Shown here piece by piece: positions 35,383-44,745 of a DNA stretch of 64,000 nt; position 1 is the stretch's first letter; the number at the start of each line of letters is the position of its first letter. The notes under the pieces are model-generated. The model was not told where the DNA came from and searched no databases. It was given only the letters and a program-made list of their open reading frames with translations. The stretch is from Paenibacillus sp. 453mf (GTDB taxonomy: Bacteria; Bacillota; Bacilli; Paenibacillales; Paenibacillaceae). The position numbers were made by a program, and so were the translations under genes. The stretch lies in the NCBI RefSeq assembly GCF_900116105.1, contig NZ_FPAC01000007.1, forward strand, positions 93,669-157,668, in the 5' to 3' direction.

Positions 35383-36153
35383 TTAAGGCTGTATTTTAAT
35401 CGTATCTACCTTTAACATATGGTCACGAATGACCTCCACAATGCCATCTTCATTATTGGAAGCGACGATAAGATCCGCTGCTTCCTTCACGGTCTCCTGT
35501 GCATTGCCCATAGCCACACCAAGACCGACCGCCTGAATGACCGCTAGATCGTTCAAGCTGTCACCAACAGCCACAACCTCTTCCATTGTAATGCCTAGCA
35601 ATTTGCACACTTCACCAATACCACTCGCCTTCGATATTCCTGCCGGATTCACTTCCAGGTTGGTCGGAGAGGAATTGGTGATCTGAAGCCCGCCGAGATC
35701 CTGAAGCTCCATGAGAATCTCGTGACGCACCTGATCATCCTCTGTGGTGTAGCCAAATTTAAGCCACTCCTGATCCATAATGGAATCCACCCAGCGTTCA
35801 CGATTAAACAGCTGATCTACAGAATAGGCCCAGAACCAGCAGTCATGCTTCACAGCAATGTCATGCATCTTCTTGATTAATTCGGGGTCAAGCAGTGTAC
35901 GGATATGCAGCTCATTTGGCGATTTCCATACTTCGCTTCCGTTCACCGTAACCATCGGTGTCTCAAGGCCCAGCTCTTGGCCGTAAGGCAGCGCGTGATG
36001 CGCGGCACGTCCGGTGGACAGGCAGACATGAATACCGGCCTCCATCGCTTTATGAATCCAGGTGGATGTCTCATGGGATATCTCATGATTGTCAGTCAGC
36101 AGTGTACCATCCATATCCAAAGCAAGCAGTTTATATTGATAATGATTACTCAA
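35383..36153 (-). CDS. Cof-type HAD-IIB phosphatase
   Basis: 256-residue haloacid dehalogenase family hydrolase. Seen: motif I DMDGTLL with the nucleophilic Asp, motif II LSTGR, cap domain of type C2B, and motif IV GDSLNDLAV followed by GVAMGNAQE. Such enzymes dephosphorylate sugar phosphates or cofactors; substrate unknown. The frame extends 14 codons upstream, but a TTG at 36153 follows AAAGGAGG by about 10 bases and produces a typical start, so TTG is favoured. A perfect AT-rich palindrome lies about 70 bp upstream. Confidence 0.9.
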   Translation of the reverse strand: MSNHYQYKLLALDMDGTLLTDNHEISHETSTWIHKAMEAGIHVCLSTGRAAHHALPYGQELGLETPMVTVNGSEVWKSPNELHIRTLLDPELIKKMHDIAVKHDCWFWAYSVDQLFNRERWVDSIMDQEWLKFGYTTEDDQVRHEILMELQDLGGLQITNSSPTNLEVNPAGISKASGIGEVCKLLGITMEEVVAVGDSLNDLAVIQAVGLGVAMGNAQETVKEAADLIVASNNEDGIVEVIRDHMLKVDTIKIQP

Positions 36154-36219
36154 GCAGGTTTGACCTCCTTTGTATGATACATCTCTCTTATCCAATTCCC
36201 TTTTTCTCTATAAGGTAGC

Positions 36220-36250
36220 ATCAATTTCATAATACCGTTATGAAATTGAT
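36220..36250. promoter_or_regulatory. Perfect 13-bp AT-rich palindrome (operator candidate)
   Basis: ATCAATTTCATAA (36220-36232), 5-nt spacer, TTATGAAATTGAT (36238-36250). Lies between the mntD stop and the HAD phosphatase start, with no T-run, so it looks more like a protein-binding site than a terminator. Not a Fur, Zur, PerR or MntR consensus. Confidence 0.45.
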
Positions 36251-36383
36251 TCGGCATAGCGACATTTTAACATAAAACAGGATTGTTCAACAAAAATTAC
36301 AATACAAAATGACAGGCGAGTTCTATCTCGGCCTGCCATATCATCATAATCATTCTGTTTTCTCTCGCATACGCCCATTATAT

Positions 36384-37274
36384 TTATGCTTTCAGCGCAT
36401 CTTTTGTCACGCTGCCTCGTTTCTGTTTCCATTTTCGAACCACAACCCCATGGAGTGGAGAGAACAGGAAGGCAAGCACAAACAAAACACCTGCGGAAGC
36501 TACCATGCAACCGGCAATCGACGAATCCATGATCAAGGCGGAATAATACCCCGCAAATGAGCTGATTACACCAATAAGAACACTGATGAGCAGCATATGT
36601 GATAGCCGATCTGTGAGCAGATATGCCGTTGCTGCCGGTACAATCAGCATGCCGACAACGAGAATGGCGCCGACACTGTCAAACGAAGCTACCGAAGTCA
36701 TCGACACCATTCCCATTTGCAGATAGTGGAACAGCATTACCGGAATTCCTGTAGCCGCCGCCAGAGCCGGGTCAAAGGATACCAGCTTAAACTGCTTGTA
36801 AAACAGGGTTAGAAGCATAAGGATAATGGCCAGTGTAATTCCAAGCATCCATACCGCTCTAGGTCCGAGATCCGCCTCTCCAATGATCAGTCGGTCCCAT
36901 TGAACATACGTAATTTCACCATACAATACATGGTCCAGATCAAGGTCGACATTCTGTGCATTTAAACTGATCAGAATGACACCTAAGGCGAACAGAGCTG
37001 TAAAGACAATTCCGATGGAAGCATCGGATTGTACCCCGCTGGACTCCAGATGCTGCATCAGAAAGACAGCAAGCAGTCCAAAGGCGGTAGCGCCGACAAG
37101 TATCCACAGTGAATCACGACCACTGATCAAAAAGGCAACGGCGATGCCAGGGAGGACCGCGTGGCTAATCGCATCCCCAACCATTGCCATCTTTCTGAGC
37201 ACCAGAAACGTACCGAGCAGTGCACAGGCCGAGGAAACCAGTATCGCTGTTAGTAAGATCCAGAATGTTGACAT
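36384..37274 (-). CDS. mntD: Manganese ABC transporter permease MntD
   Basis: 296-residue integral membrane protein of the metal (ABC-3) permease family, about eight spans, ending in a basic cytosolic tail (RKWKQKRGS). Seen: VLRKMAMVGDAISHAVLPGIA at residues about 26-46, the ABC-3 signature, and SFDPALAAATGIPV. It is last in mntA-mntB-mntC-mntD and follows mntC by 17 nt. It resembles MntC (37292) and should form the heterodimeric channel. Zn or Fe uptake is an alternative; the MntR-like operator before mntA favours Mn. Confidence 0.93.
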   Translation of the reverse strand: MSTFWILLTAILVSSACALLGTFLVLRKMAMVGDAISHAVLPGIAVAFLISGRDSLWILVGATAFGLLAVFLMQHLESSGVQSDASIGIVFTALFALGVILISLNAQNVDLDLDHVLYGEITYVQWDRLIIGEADLGPRAVWMLGITLAIILMLLTLFYKQFKLVSFDPALAAATGIPVMLFHYLQMGMVSMTSVASFDSVGAILVVGMLIVPAATAYLLTDRLSHMLLISVLIGVISSFAGYYSALIMDSSIAGCMVASAGVLFVLAFLFSPLHGVVVRKWKQKRGSVTKDALKA

Positions 37275-37291
37275 TGTTGATTTCCCCCTTC

Positions 37292-38224
37292 CTATTTACT
37301 GACCTCAGCACGATTTACCGATTGCTGCTGATTGTTGTATTCCGTCTTGGTTCTCCACTTCCTAATTTCTCTGGCAAGTAAACCACGGCCGGGTGCGATC
37401 AAGACAGAAACACCGAAGATCAGTGTTATCACCAGCACTGTAACCGGTCCTGTAGGAAGATCCGGCGTTGTTGCACTGATCAGCGTGCCCAGTGCCCCGC
37501 TGATTGCGCCGAACAGCCCTGCCAGGCAGACCATTAGTCCAAGTGCATTCGTCCAATATCGTGCTGCGGCAGCAGGCGTAATCAACAGAGCAGCGACCAG
37601 CACAACCCCTATGACTTGAACACCTGCGACTACTGCAACAACCGTCAAGAACAATAACAGCTGCTCCAGAAAGGCTGATGGATAACCCATTCCTCTTGCA
37701 AAGCCGGCATCAAAACTAATCAGTTTAAACTCCTTAAATAACAGGAAGCATACGACAAGCAGAAGAACAGATACTCCCAGCAGCATATACACATCGCTTC
37801 TGACCATGGAAGCAGCCTGGCCGAACATATACTTATCCAGCCCGCTTGCACTTCCATAGTCCCCATGCTGGATCTGTGTCAGCAGTACAATTCCTATACC
37901 GAAAAATACAGACAATACGATGCCGAGTGCGGTATCCTGCTTGATTCGAGAATAGCGTGTGATAAGTGATATCCCAATCGTCGCCAGCCAGCCTGCAGCA
38001 AGGGCACCAATCATGAACAAGAAGGTGGACTTGACCCCGCTCAGCATGAACGCAATGCATATGCCCGGAAGTGCCGCATGAGCAAGGGTGTCCCCGATCA
38101 GACTTTGTTTGCGAAGGTAGGTGAAGGAACCGATCAGGCCGCTGCTGAAGCCGAGCAGCATTGAACCAAACAAAATCCATCTGACATTAGGATCGGTCAC
38201 TACAGAAGCTATCCATTCAAACAT
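37292..38224 (-). CDS. mntC: Manganese ABC transporter permease MntC
   Basis: 310-residue ABC-3 family permease, eight or nine spans. Seen: YLRKQSLIGDTLAHAALPGI near residue 30-50 (the permease signature) and SFDAGFARGMGYP, both parallel to MntD, showing old duplication. Start ATG at 38224, only 6 nt after the mntB stop. C-terminal cytosolic tail is Lys/Arg and Gln-rich. Confidence 0.93.
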   Translation of the reverse strand: MFEWIASVVTDPNVRWILFGSMLLGFSSGLIGSFTYLRKQSLIGDTLAHAALPGICIAFMLSGVKSTFLFMIGALAAGWLATIGISLITRYSRIKQDTALGIVLSVFFGIGIVLLTQIQHGDYGSASGLDKYMFGQAASMVRSDVYMLLGVSVLLLVVCFLLFKEFKLISFDAGFARGMGYPSAFLEQLLLFLTVVAVVAGVQVIGVVLVAALLITPAAAARYWTNALGLMVCLAGLFGAISGALGTLISATTPDLPTGPVTVLVITLIFGVSVLIAPGRGLLAREIRKWRTKTEYNNQQQSVNRAEVSK

Positions 38225-38230
38225 GCCAAC

Positions 38231-39031
38231 TCACCTTCCATCCTTCGGTGCGGAATGCCCGATCATGGCAATCCGGCCTCCATAAGTCTGCTCTAGCAGG
38301 TCGGGGGTGAACGTCTCTGCTGTCGGCCCTGCAGCAACCAGCCTGCCATTCAAGAGCAGTACATGATCAAAGTATTCTTCCACGGTAGCCAGATCATGGT
38401 GTACGACAAGAACGGTCTTGCCCTGCTTCTTAAGAGCCTCCAGCAGCCCAATAATCGCCTTCTCGGTTGTGGCATCGACTCCTGCAAACGGCTCATCCAT
38501 AAAATATATATCAGCATTCTGCGCAAGTGCTCTCGCCAAAAAGACACGCTGCTGCTGACCACCAGAGAGCTGGCTGATCTGACGATTGCTAAAATCAGCC
38601 ATACCCACCTTGCTCAAGCATTCCAATGCAAGCTCTTTTTCTTTTTTGCCCGGTCTTTTAAACCAGCCCAGCTGCCCGTACTGCCCCATTAAGACGACAT
38701 CCAGGGCGTTCGTCGGGAAATCCCAATCCACAGACTCCCGCTGAGGGACATATCCGATTCGTTTGCGCTGCTCCTTATACGGCTTGCCATAGATACGGAC
38801 ATCGCCGCTGATTGTAGGAACAAGCCCAAGTGCAGCCTTGATCAGCGTAGATTTACCGGCTCCGTTAGGACCGAGAATTCCGATCAGCTTGCCATCCGGC
38901 ACACTGAAGGTTACATCCCTCAGAACCGGTTTTTTATGATATGCAACGGCCAGGTTCCGTACCGAGAACGGAATTTGATCGCTGCCCTGAGAATGATCCC
39001 TCCCTGATTGTTCATACGATAGTGAGCTCAT
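38231..39031 (-). CDS. mntB: Manganese ABC transporter ATP-binding protein MntB
   Basis: Energises the metal importer. Seen: Walker [18 protein letters not shown] signature, Walker [13 protein letters not shown] and VVHHDL switch; [11 protein letters not shown] is typical of the metal-importer ATPases. The frame starts at 39037 with GTG, but ATG at 39031 follows AAGGGG by 10 bases. About 266 residues, with an N-terminal extension of some 25 hydrophilic residues before the first beta strand, slightly longer than usual. Confidence 0.94.
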   Translation of the reverse strand: MSSLSYEQSGRDHSQGSDQIPFSVRNLAVAYHKKPVLRDVTFSVPDGKLIGILGPNGAGKSTLIKAALGLVPTISGDVRIYGKPYKEQRKRIGYVPQRESVDWDFPTNALDVVLMGQYGQLGWFKRPGKKEKELALECLSKVGMADFSNRQISQLSGGQQQRVFLARALAQNADIYFMDEPFAGVDATTEKAIIGLLEALKKQGKTVLVVHHDLATVEEYFDHVLLLNGRLVAAGPTAETFTPDLLEQTYGGRIAMIGHSAPKDGR

Positions 39032-39085
39032 CCCCACTCAACCCCTTCCTATAGCCTAAGGCCCATTGTTACTCTGCTTAAACGT

Positions 39086-40057
39086 TTATTTTAGTGCATC
39101 TACAATCGTCTTCGTATTGTGCTTCACCATACCGATATATGTTCCTTCTTCTGTGCCTTCAGGGCCCATGGCATCCGAGAACAGCTCCCCGCCGATCGAT
39201 ACGGTATGTCCCTTCTCTTCTGCTCCGGCTACGATCGCTTCCATTGCCTTAGGCGAAATACTGGACTCCACAAATACCGCTTTGATCTTGTGCTCCACTA
39301 GAAAATCCCTTAGCTCGCTGACATCGCTGGCACCCGCTTCGGCCGATGTGCTGATACCCTGAAGTCCCGCTACTTCGATGTCATATGCTTCGCCATAATA
39401 TCCAAATGCATCATGAGCGGTAACAAGCACTCTGGATTGCTGTGGAATGGTAGCAATCTGAGTCTTTACCTCTTCATGCAATGCTTTTAACTCTTCAATA
39501 TATGCATCCGCCTGTGTGTTGTACGTATCTGTATTGTCCGGATCTTCTTCAATCAGTGCATTACGGATCGTATCTGTAACCTGAATCCATTTCTCAACAT
39601 CAAACCAGATATGCGGATCTGCTTCCTCGCTGTCACCATAAGGCACCATCAACAGCTCACTTTCCGGAATATCCTTGGTTACCTGCACCACTGGCTTTGA
39701 CTTGCCAATATTAATCAAGATATCTGACATTTTCCCTTCAAGATGCAGACCGTTGTACAGAATAACGTCGGCAGATTCCAGCTTCTGAATATCTCCCTGT
39801 GAAGCTTTGTACAGATGCGGGTCAACCCCTGGCCCCATCAGTCCTGTTACTTCTACGAGCTCACCGCCAACCTCGCGGGCTGCATCAGCAATCATCCCAG
39901 TCGTTGTTGTAATCTGGAGCTTATCCTCAGCAGAGGCCGAGCTTCCATCATCCGAGGCATTTCCGCATGCGGCCAATACGAGCATCGAGCTCACAACAGC
40001 CACGCTGATCATCATTTTGTGCAACTTACTTCCGGTTCTACTTGTACATCTTCTCAT
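39086..40057 (-). CDS. mntA: Manganese ABC transporter substrate-binding lipoprotein MntA
   Basis: Extracytoplasmic metal-binding lipoprotein of cluster A-I. Seen: signal peptide with lipobox LAAC (Cys31), then metal-ligand segments DPHLYK (His near 80), PHIWFD (His near 150), TAHDAFGYYG and a C-terminal Asp/Glu region (LFSDAMG). First gene of mntABCD. An MntR-like operator lies about 145 bp upstream. Start at 40057 follows AAGGGGG by about 11 bases; ATGs at codon 15 and 16 would shorten the signal. Confidence 0.93.
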   Translation of the reverse strand: MRRCTSRTGSKLHKMMISVAVVSSMLVLAACGNASDDGSSASAEDKLQITTTTGMIADAAREVGGELVEVTGLMGPGVDPHLYKASQGDIQKLESADVILYNGLHLEGKMSDILINIGKSKPVVQVTKDIPESELLMVPYGDSEEADPHIWFDVEKWIQVTDTIRNALIEEDPDNTDTYNTQADAYIEELKALHEEVKTQIATIPQQSRVLVTAHDAFGYYGEAYDIEVAGLQGISTSAEAGASDVSELRDFLVEHKIKAVFVESSISPKAMEAIVAGAEEKGHTVSIGGELFSDAMGPEGTEEGTYIGMVKHNTKTIVDALK

Positions 40058-40182
40058 TCTTCAATTTCCCCCTTACCCATTTTTTTGTGGTTAAACAGCG
40101 GTCAGACAATAGTTAGACAAGTAACTTAGCATTAGGCCAAGTTATTTACGTAAGTAAAATAATTTTGTACATGCACTTTTTT

Positions 40183-40222
40183 ATTATACAAGCACAATAA
40201 TGTTTCCTTAGTGCAAATTTTA
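40183..40222 (-). promoter_or_regulatory. MntR-like operator and promoter of mntABCD
   Basis: Minus-strand AAATTTGCACTAAGGAAAC (40202-40220) closely resembles the Bacillus MntR site (TTTGCCTTAAGGAAAC). A TATAAT box (40183-40188) lies just downstream. Manganese-dependent repression is inferred; no clear -35 box is placed at 17 bases, which could mean activator dependence or another register. Confidence 0.62.
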
Positions 40223-40233
40223 TTGAATTCCAC

Positions 40234-40265
40234 AAAAAAAAGCAAGAGAAAATTTTCTCCTGCTT
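40234..40265 (-). terminator. Terminator of the PBP block
   Basis: AAGCAGGAGAAAA pairs with TTTTCTCTTGCTT on the minus strand (one mismatch), followed by T7, some 55 bp after the stop at 40320. Confidence 0.85.
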
Positions 40266-40319
40266 GAACATATCTACCTTATGTGATTAAATCTTGGACA
40301 CGAATATGGCTAGCAAAGC

Positions 40320-42365
40320 TCAGTCCGAATTGCGATTGCTGTCTGGTCGATCTGATGCTGGAGTGCCGTCGAGTCCATAGTATTTGTCATAAGCGTCAAA
40401 TATTTTACGTGCTACAGGGGCAGCACTGCTCGCTCCAAATCCTCCTTGTGGAATGACGACTGCAACCGCAAGCTTGGGATTCTCACGAGGGGCAAAAGCG
40501 ATAAACACCCCGTTATCCACGTTGATTGGCGCCTGCCCATTGCCGGGATATATCATCTGCTGTGAGGTACCCGTTTTTCTCGCGTAATCGTATGCAAAAC
40601 CGTTAAAGGCAGCACCCACATTCGTATCCATACCCCGATGAATAATGCTCCAATAGCTGTTGTCAAATTGAACTTCATTCAGCACCTTGGGCTTGATACT
40701 CTTCACGACATTGCCTTGTGAATCTCGTATTTCCTTAACGAGATGAGGCTCCATGCGTTTTCCCTTATTAGCAAGCATCGCCGCATATTGTGCAAGCTGC
40801 AATGTGGTATATTTGCCCTGCTGACCGAAGGAGGCAAACGCCAGTGATGCAAGTGCCGTCTGTCCCTCCTGTCTGTATTCAATCCGCCCCCTGAATTCAT
40901 TCGGCAAGTCCACGCCGGTCGCCACTCCGAGCCCAAACTCCTTCATATATTCATCCCAGATGTCAACTCCCTGACTGCCATATCTCCGGTACAGCCCTTC
41001 ACCGATCAAATCGACCATAAACGCGTTCGAGGAACGACGTATGGCATCTTGTACCGTCAGTCTTCCCATGACAGCACCGCCTGAGTTCGAGACGCTCGAT
41101 CCGTCCCGGCCAAATTCAGCAGAACCGAGGTCATTATACGTTGTGGAAGGGCTGATCAGCCCTTCTTTTAGACCAATTAGAACGCTGAGCGGCTTAACAG
41201 TGGAACCGAGAAGAACGACCGATTCCGGCGTGTTTGTTTTGTCCGAAGGGAAGAAGGATCGAATGGTACCATTCTGATAAATATGGCGAATTTGGTCATA
41301 TACCTCTGGAGATACACCGCCCTGTTCCCACACATTTGTATCGTAATCCGGCATACTGGCCATGGCGATTACATGACCTGTGTCCACTTCCATCGCGACC
41401 GCATACCCGGTTGATGCATTCTTCGACTCACTCTTCCCGCTCGAACGAAGGGCCTGTATCTGATCCAAAATGGCCTGCTCCGTTGCCTTCTGTACGTCCT
41501 TATGCAGTGTAGTGTACAGATGATGACCCTTTTGCGGGGGTATAAGCTCTGCCGGCCCGATCGGCATGTTACGAGGATCCACCGGAATGAGCCAATATCC
41601 CGATTCACCTCGAAGCTCTTCCTGATATTGAAGCTCCAAACCACCGAACCCGACATTTTCATTCTCCTGATAAAATAGCCCAGGCTGCTTAACAGCCATC
41701 TCTGCATTTCGCTGATCCATCTGCTCGTACAGCGGCTCTATCTTAGCTCCCTTGAACTTATACAAGTAACCTACCGTCTGCACCGCGAGCGAATCCTTAT
41801 GATATCTGCGCACCGTTTCTTCAACGATGTCGATTCCCTTAAATCGTTCTTTATGCTGGAGAAAATAAGCCACTTCTTCCGCAGACAAGTTGCTCTTAAT
41901 CAAACGCGGTACATATCCTCCAGCTTTGGAGTAATTCAAATCCAGCTTACCGACAATGTCCCCGGCGGTTATCTCCTCCGCATCCGCATGACCATGCTGC
42001 TTGAATACAGCTGCAATCTCCTCAGCCAGCAGGTTCATCTCAATCCGGCTTGCTGATGGTATGCCGTCTGCATTCGCGTAATTTTTGTAGAGGGTTATAT
42101 ATAACGAGTGCGAAGGCTCTGAATAAGCAAGCGGCGTATGGGTTGCATCATAAATCGTACCTCGTACAGGCATCATCGGCACCGCCTTCCGATTCTCTCC
42201 ATGCTCTAGAGCAGTCAATTCAGCACCTTCGACAAACTGTAAAAAGGCCAGGCGTACGATCAGTACACAAAACAGCAGAAAGGCAGAGAAAAAGGTGAGA
42301 TTAAGACGGAAATTTCTTCTATTCGCCTTAAGCAGCTTTTCTTGCTCCTGCTCGTAACGGTTCAT
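40320..42365 (-). CDS. Class B penicillin-binding protein (transpeptidase), copy 1
   Basis: Peptidoglycan DD-transpeptidase, membrane-anchored. 681 residues: short cytosolic head, one span (about 22-43), dimerisation domain with RGTIYDAT (69-76), then transpeptidase domain. Active-site motifs: STVK (Ser388, Lys391), SSN (445-447) and KTGT (597-600). The serine motif is LGSTVK instead of the usual PGSTFK, and RGTIYDAT replaces the usual RGxIxDRNG, so this is a divergent PBP2-like group. Third of three tandem paralogs transcribed in the same direction. It is separated from copy 2 by a terminator at 42492, so has its own promoter or read-through. Confidence 0.92.
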   Translation of the reverse strand: MNRYEQEQEKLLKANRRNFRLNLTFFSAFLLFCVLIVRLAFLQFVEGAELTALEHGENRKAVPMMPVRGTIYDATHTPLAYSEPSHSLYITLYKNYANADGIPSASRIEMNLLAEEIAAVFKQHGHADAEEITAGDIVGKLDLNYSKAGGYVPRLIKSNLSAEEVAYFLQHKERFKGIDIVEETVRRYHKDSLAVQTVGYLYKFKGAKIEPLYEQMDQRNAEMAVKQPGLFYQENENVGFGGLELQYQEELRGESGYWLIPVDPRNMPIGPAELIPPQKGHHLYTTLHKDVQKATEQAILDQIQALRSSGKSESKNASTGYAVAMEVDTGHVIAMASMPDYDTNVWEQGGVSPEVYDQIRHIYQNGTIRSFFPSDKTNTPESVVLLGSTVKPLSVLIGLKEGLISPSTTYNDLGSAEFGRDGSSVSNSGGAVMGRLTVQDAIRRSSNAFMVDLIGEGLYRRYGSQGVDIWDEYMKEFGLGVATGVDLPNEFRGRIEYRQEGQTALASLAFASFGQQGKYTTLQLAQYAAMLANKGKRMEPHLVKEIRDSQGNVVKSIKPKVLNEVQFDNSYWSIIHRGMDTNVGAAFNGFAYDYARKTGTSQQMIYPGNGQAPINVDNGVFIAFAPRENPKLAVAVVIPQGGFGASSAAPVARKIFDAYDKYYGLDGTPASDRPDSNRNSD

Positions 42366-42491
42366 TGGATGAATCCTCCCCCATCGTCATACAAACTGTA
42401 TTTTTTGCTGCTCATTACTAAGGCCATATGTGATTCGCACGGTTATATGGATTATCAACTCTAATTATACTAATTTATTCCATTCACAGGC

Positions 42492-42532
42492 AAAAAAAAG
42501 CTGCCGAGAAAAAGAAAATATCTCGGCAGCTT
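42492..42532 (-). terminator. Terminator between PBP copies 1 and 2
   Basis: AAGCTGCCGAGA (42498-42509) pairs perfectly with TCTCGGCAGCTT (42521-42532); T8 follows on the minus strand. Confidence 0.93.
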
Positions 42533-42541
42533 TGGTCGGGC

Positions 42542-44578
42542 TTATTGTTCTGTTGTATCGCCTTCCGTATTCTCTGGCTTTCCTTTCGGAACACCATCGA
42601 GACCGTATACCTCATCATATGCATCAAAGATTTTACGGGCAATTGGAGCAGCACTGCTTGAGCCGTATCCACCTTCCGGTACGACGACCGCAACAGCCAG
42701 CTTCGGATTCTCACGCGGGGCAAACGCGATAAATACCCCGTTCTCGACCCGATTACGTGTTCCATTAAAATAAATATCCTGCTCGGATGTACCTGTCTTA
42801 CGAGCAAAGTCATAAGGGAATCCGGAGAAGGCCATACTTACATCCGTATTCATCCCACGATGAATCGTTTCCCAATAGGTGTTATTAAAGTCGACTTCAT
42901 TGAGCACCTTAGGCTCAATCTTCTCTACGATATTGCCTTCCGCATCACGAATTTCCTTCACCAAATGCGGTTCCATTCGCTTTCCTTTGTTAGCTAGCAT
43001 CGTGGCATACTGAGCCAGCTGCATCGTCGTATATTTGCCCTGCTGACCAAATGAAGCAAACGCAAGTCTTGCTAGTGCCGTTTCCCCTTCATTGGTGTAC
43101 TCAAGGAAGCCTTCGTATTCTTTGGGCAGATCCACACCTGTCTCTACTCCAAGACCAAACTCCTTCATGTAATCATCCCAGATGTTAATTCCTTCACTGC
43201 CGTACTTTTTCCATAGCTCCTCTCCAATCAAATCAACCATAAAGGCATTGGAGGAATGCTGGATTGCGGTCGCAGCCGATAAAGATCCGTATACATGACC
43301 CTGGGAGTTCCTTACACTTGAATCATCCCGTCCAAAATAGGCGATCCCTCTATCCTGATAAACGGTTCCATTAGGGGAGAAGAAGCCTTCCTTCAATCCA
43401 ATTAACACACTTAGCGGCTTCACCGTTGAACCCAACAACACCGTCGACTCGGGATGTCTTCCCGTATCATCCGGCGGGAAGGACTCTACCGTACCATTCC
43501 GATAAATGTATTTGACCTTGTCATAATCCCAAGGCTCATTCGGATCATAGTCCGGCATACTGGCCATCGCGACTATATTCCCTGTGTCGACTTCCATGGC
43601 GACAGCAAAGCCTGTCTTGGCGTTGGGATGGAGCTTACCGGAGACTGGGTTACTGTGCAGCCAATCCAGTTGATCCATAATTGCCTGTTCGGTCGCAACC
43701 TGAACGTCCTTATTAATGGACGAGATCAGATTATGACCCTTCTGTGGAGGCTGAATCACCGTTCCCTCCTCTGGAAGGTTCAGCGGGTTAATTGGAATCT
43801 GGCTGTATCCGGCCTTCCCGCGCAGTTCATCCTGATACTGTCTTTCCAGACCATCTACACCCACATACTCAAGCTCAGAATATACGAGCCCTGGATCAGT
43901 TTGGCTGGCATTTTCCTTATCGATTGCATCATACTCTGCCAGTGTCTTGGACGTCTTAAACGTCTTAAGATAACCAATCGCTTGTACAGCTACAGAATCC
44001 TCATCATATTTGCGAACCGTTTCCTCAATAACACTCACACCAGGAAAATCCTTCTTATGCTGCATGAAGTAGGCAATCTCTTCTTCCGATAGATCGCTCT
44101 TGATCAGCCTCGGCGTATAGCCATGAGTTTGACGATACTCCAGATCCATAGCATTAATGATATCCTCGGTGGTCATCGGCTCCCGGTCTGTATCCCCATA
44201 TTCAGCAAATACTTCTGCCAGCTTCTCCGCCATGGCCTCTGCTTCTGGACGATTCGGATTCTCAGGACCGCCTTCCTGCTGGCTGTAGTTTTTGTACAAC
44301 GTAATATACAGGGATTGAATCGGCTCGGAATACGCTAGTTTGGTTTCACCGGTTGCATCATAGATTGTTCCACGGACAGGGAGCAATGGGATGCTCTTCG
44401 TTACACTGCTGCTCTCCTGCTGAGCTAGCACGGGTCCCTCTACAAACTGCAGCACGGCCAATCTTATAATAATAATAGAGAAGATAAGAAAAGAGCTAAA
44501 AAAGAAAAAGTTCAATCGAAAACTGAAACGGCGTTTGTTCGAAAGTTCTTCCTTTTCATGATTTTGCTGCTGTGCCAT
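42542..44578 (-). CDS. Class B penicillin-binding protein (transpeptidase), copy 2
   Basis: 678 residues, same layout as copy 1: one N-terminal span, RGTIYDATGE, extended dimerisation region with RKYDEDSVAVQAIGY, then transpeptidase motifs LGSTVK, HSSNAF and RKTGTSEQ. Closer in sequence to copy 1 than to copy 3 by eye. Ends in an acidic Glu/Thr tail. It shares AxFASFGQQGKYT with both. Not inactivated: all catalytic residues are present. Middle gene of the triplet; a terminator follows immediately. Confidence 0.92.
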   Translation of the reverse strand: MAQQQNHEKEELSNKRRFSFRLNFFFFSSFLIFSIIIIRLAVLQFVEGPVLAQQESSSVTKSIPLLPVRGTIYDATGETKLAYSEPIQSLYITLYKNYSQQEGGPENPNRPEAEAMAEKLAEVFAEYGDTDREPMTTEDIINAMDLEYRQTHGYTPRLIKSDLSEEEIAYFMQHKKDFPGVSVIEETVRKYDEDSVAVQAIGYLKTFKTSKTLAEYDAIDKENASQTDPGLVYSELEYVGVDGLERQYQDELRGKAGYSQIPINPLNLPEEGTVIQPPQKGHNLISSINKDVQVATEQAIMDQLDWLHSNPVSGKLHPNAKTGFAVAMEVDTGNIVAMASMPDYDPNEPWDYDKVKYIYRNGTVESFPPDDTGRHPESTVLLGSTVKPLSVLIGLKEGFFSPNGTVYQDRGIAYFGRDDSSVRNSQGHVYGSLSAATAIQHSSNAFMVDLIGEELWKKYGSEGINIWDDYMKEFGLGVETGVDLPKEYEGFLEYTNEGETALARLAFASFGQQGKYTTMQLAQYATMLANKGKRMEPHLVKEIRDAEGNIVEKIEPKVLNEVDFNNTYWETIHRGMNTDVSMAFSGFPYDFARKTGTSEQDIYFNGTRNRVENGVFIAFAPRENPKLAVAVVVPEGGYGSSSAAPIARKIFDAYDEVYGLDGVPKGKPENTEGDTTEQ

Positions 44579-44745
44579 ACGATACCTCGCTTTGTGTTTC
44601 TTTTGCTGTATTTCATTCTACCATATCCGGACAATAAATTTCCTCTCTGCCGGTTACAGTTTCGTCATCAAACGACAAGAAACAGCATGCCTTATATGAA
44701 CCTATACAAGACACACTGTTCCATCATAAATATGAATCCGAACCT

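Noticed and set aside
36384-40057. Transporter read as a zinc importer (znuABC)
   Set aside because: Two permeases plus an MntR-like site fit mntABCD better, although zinc is not excluded.
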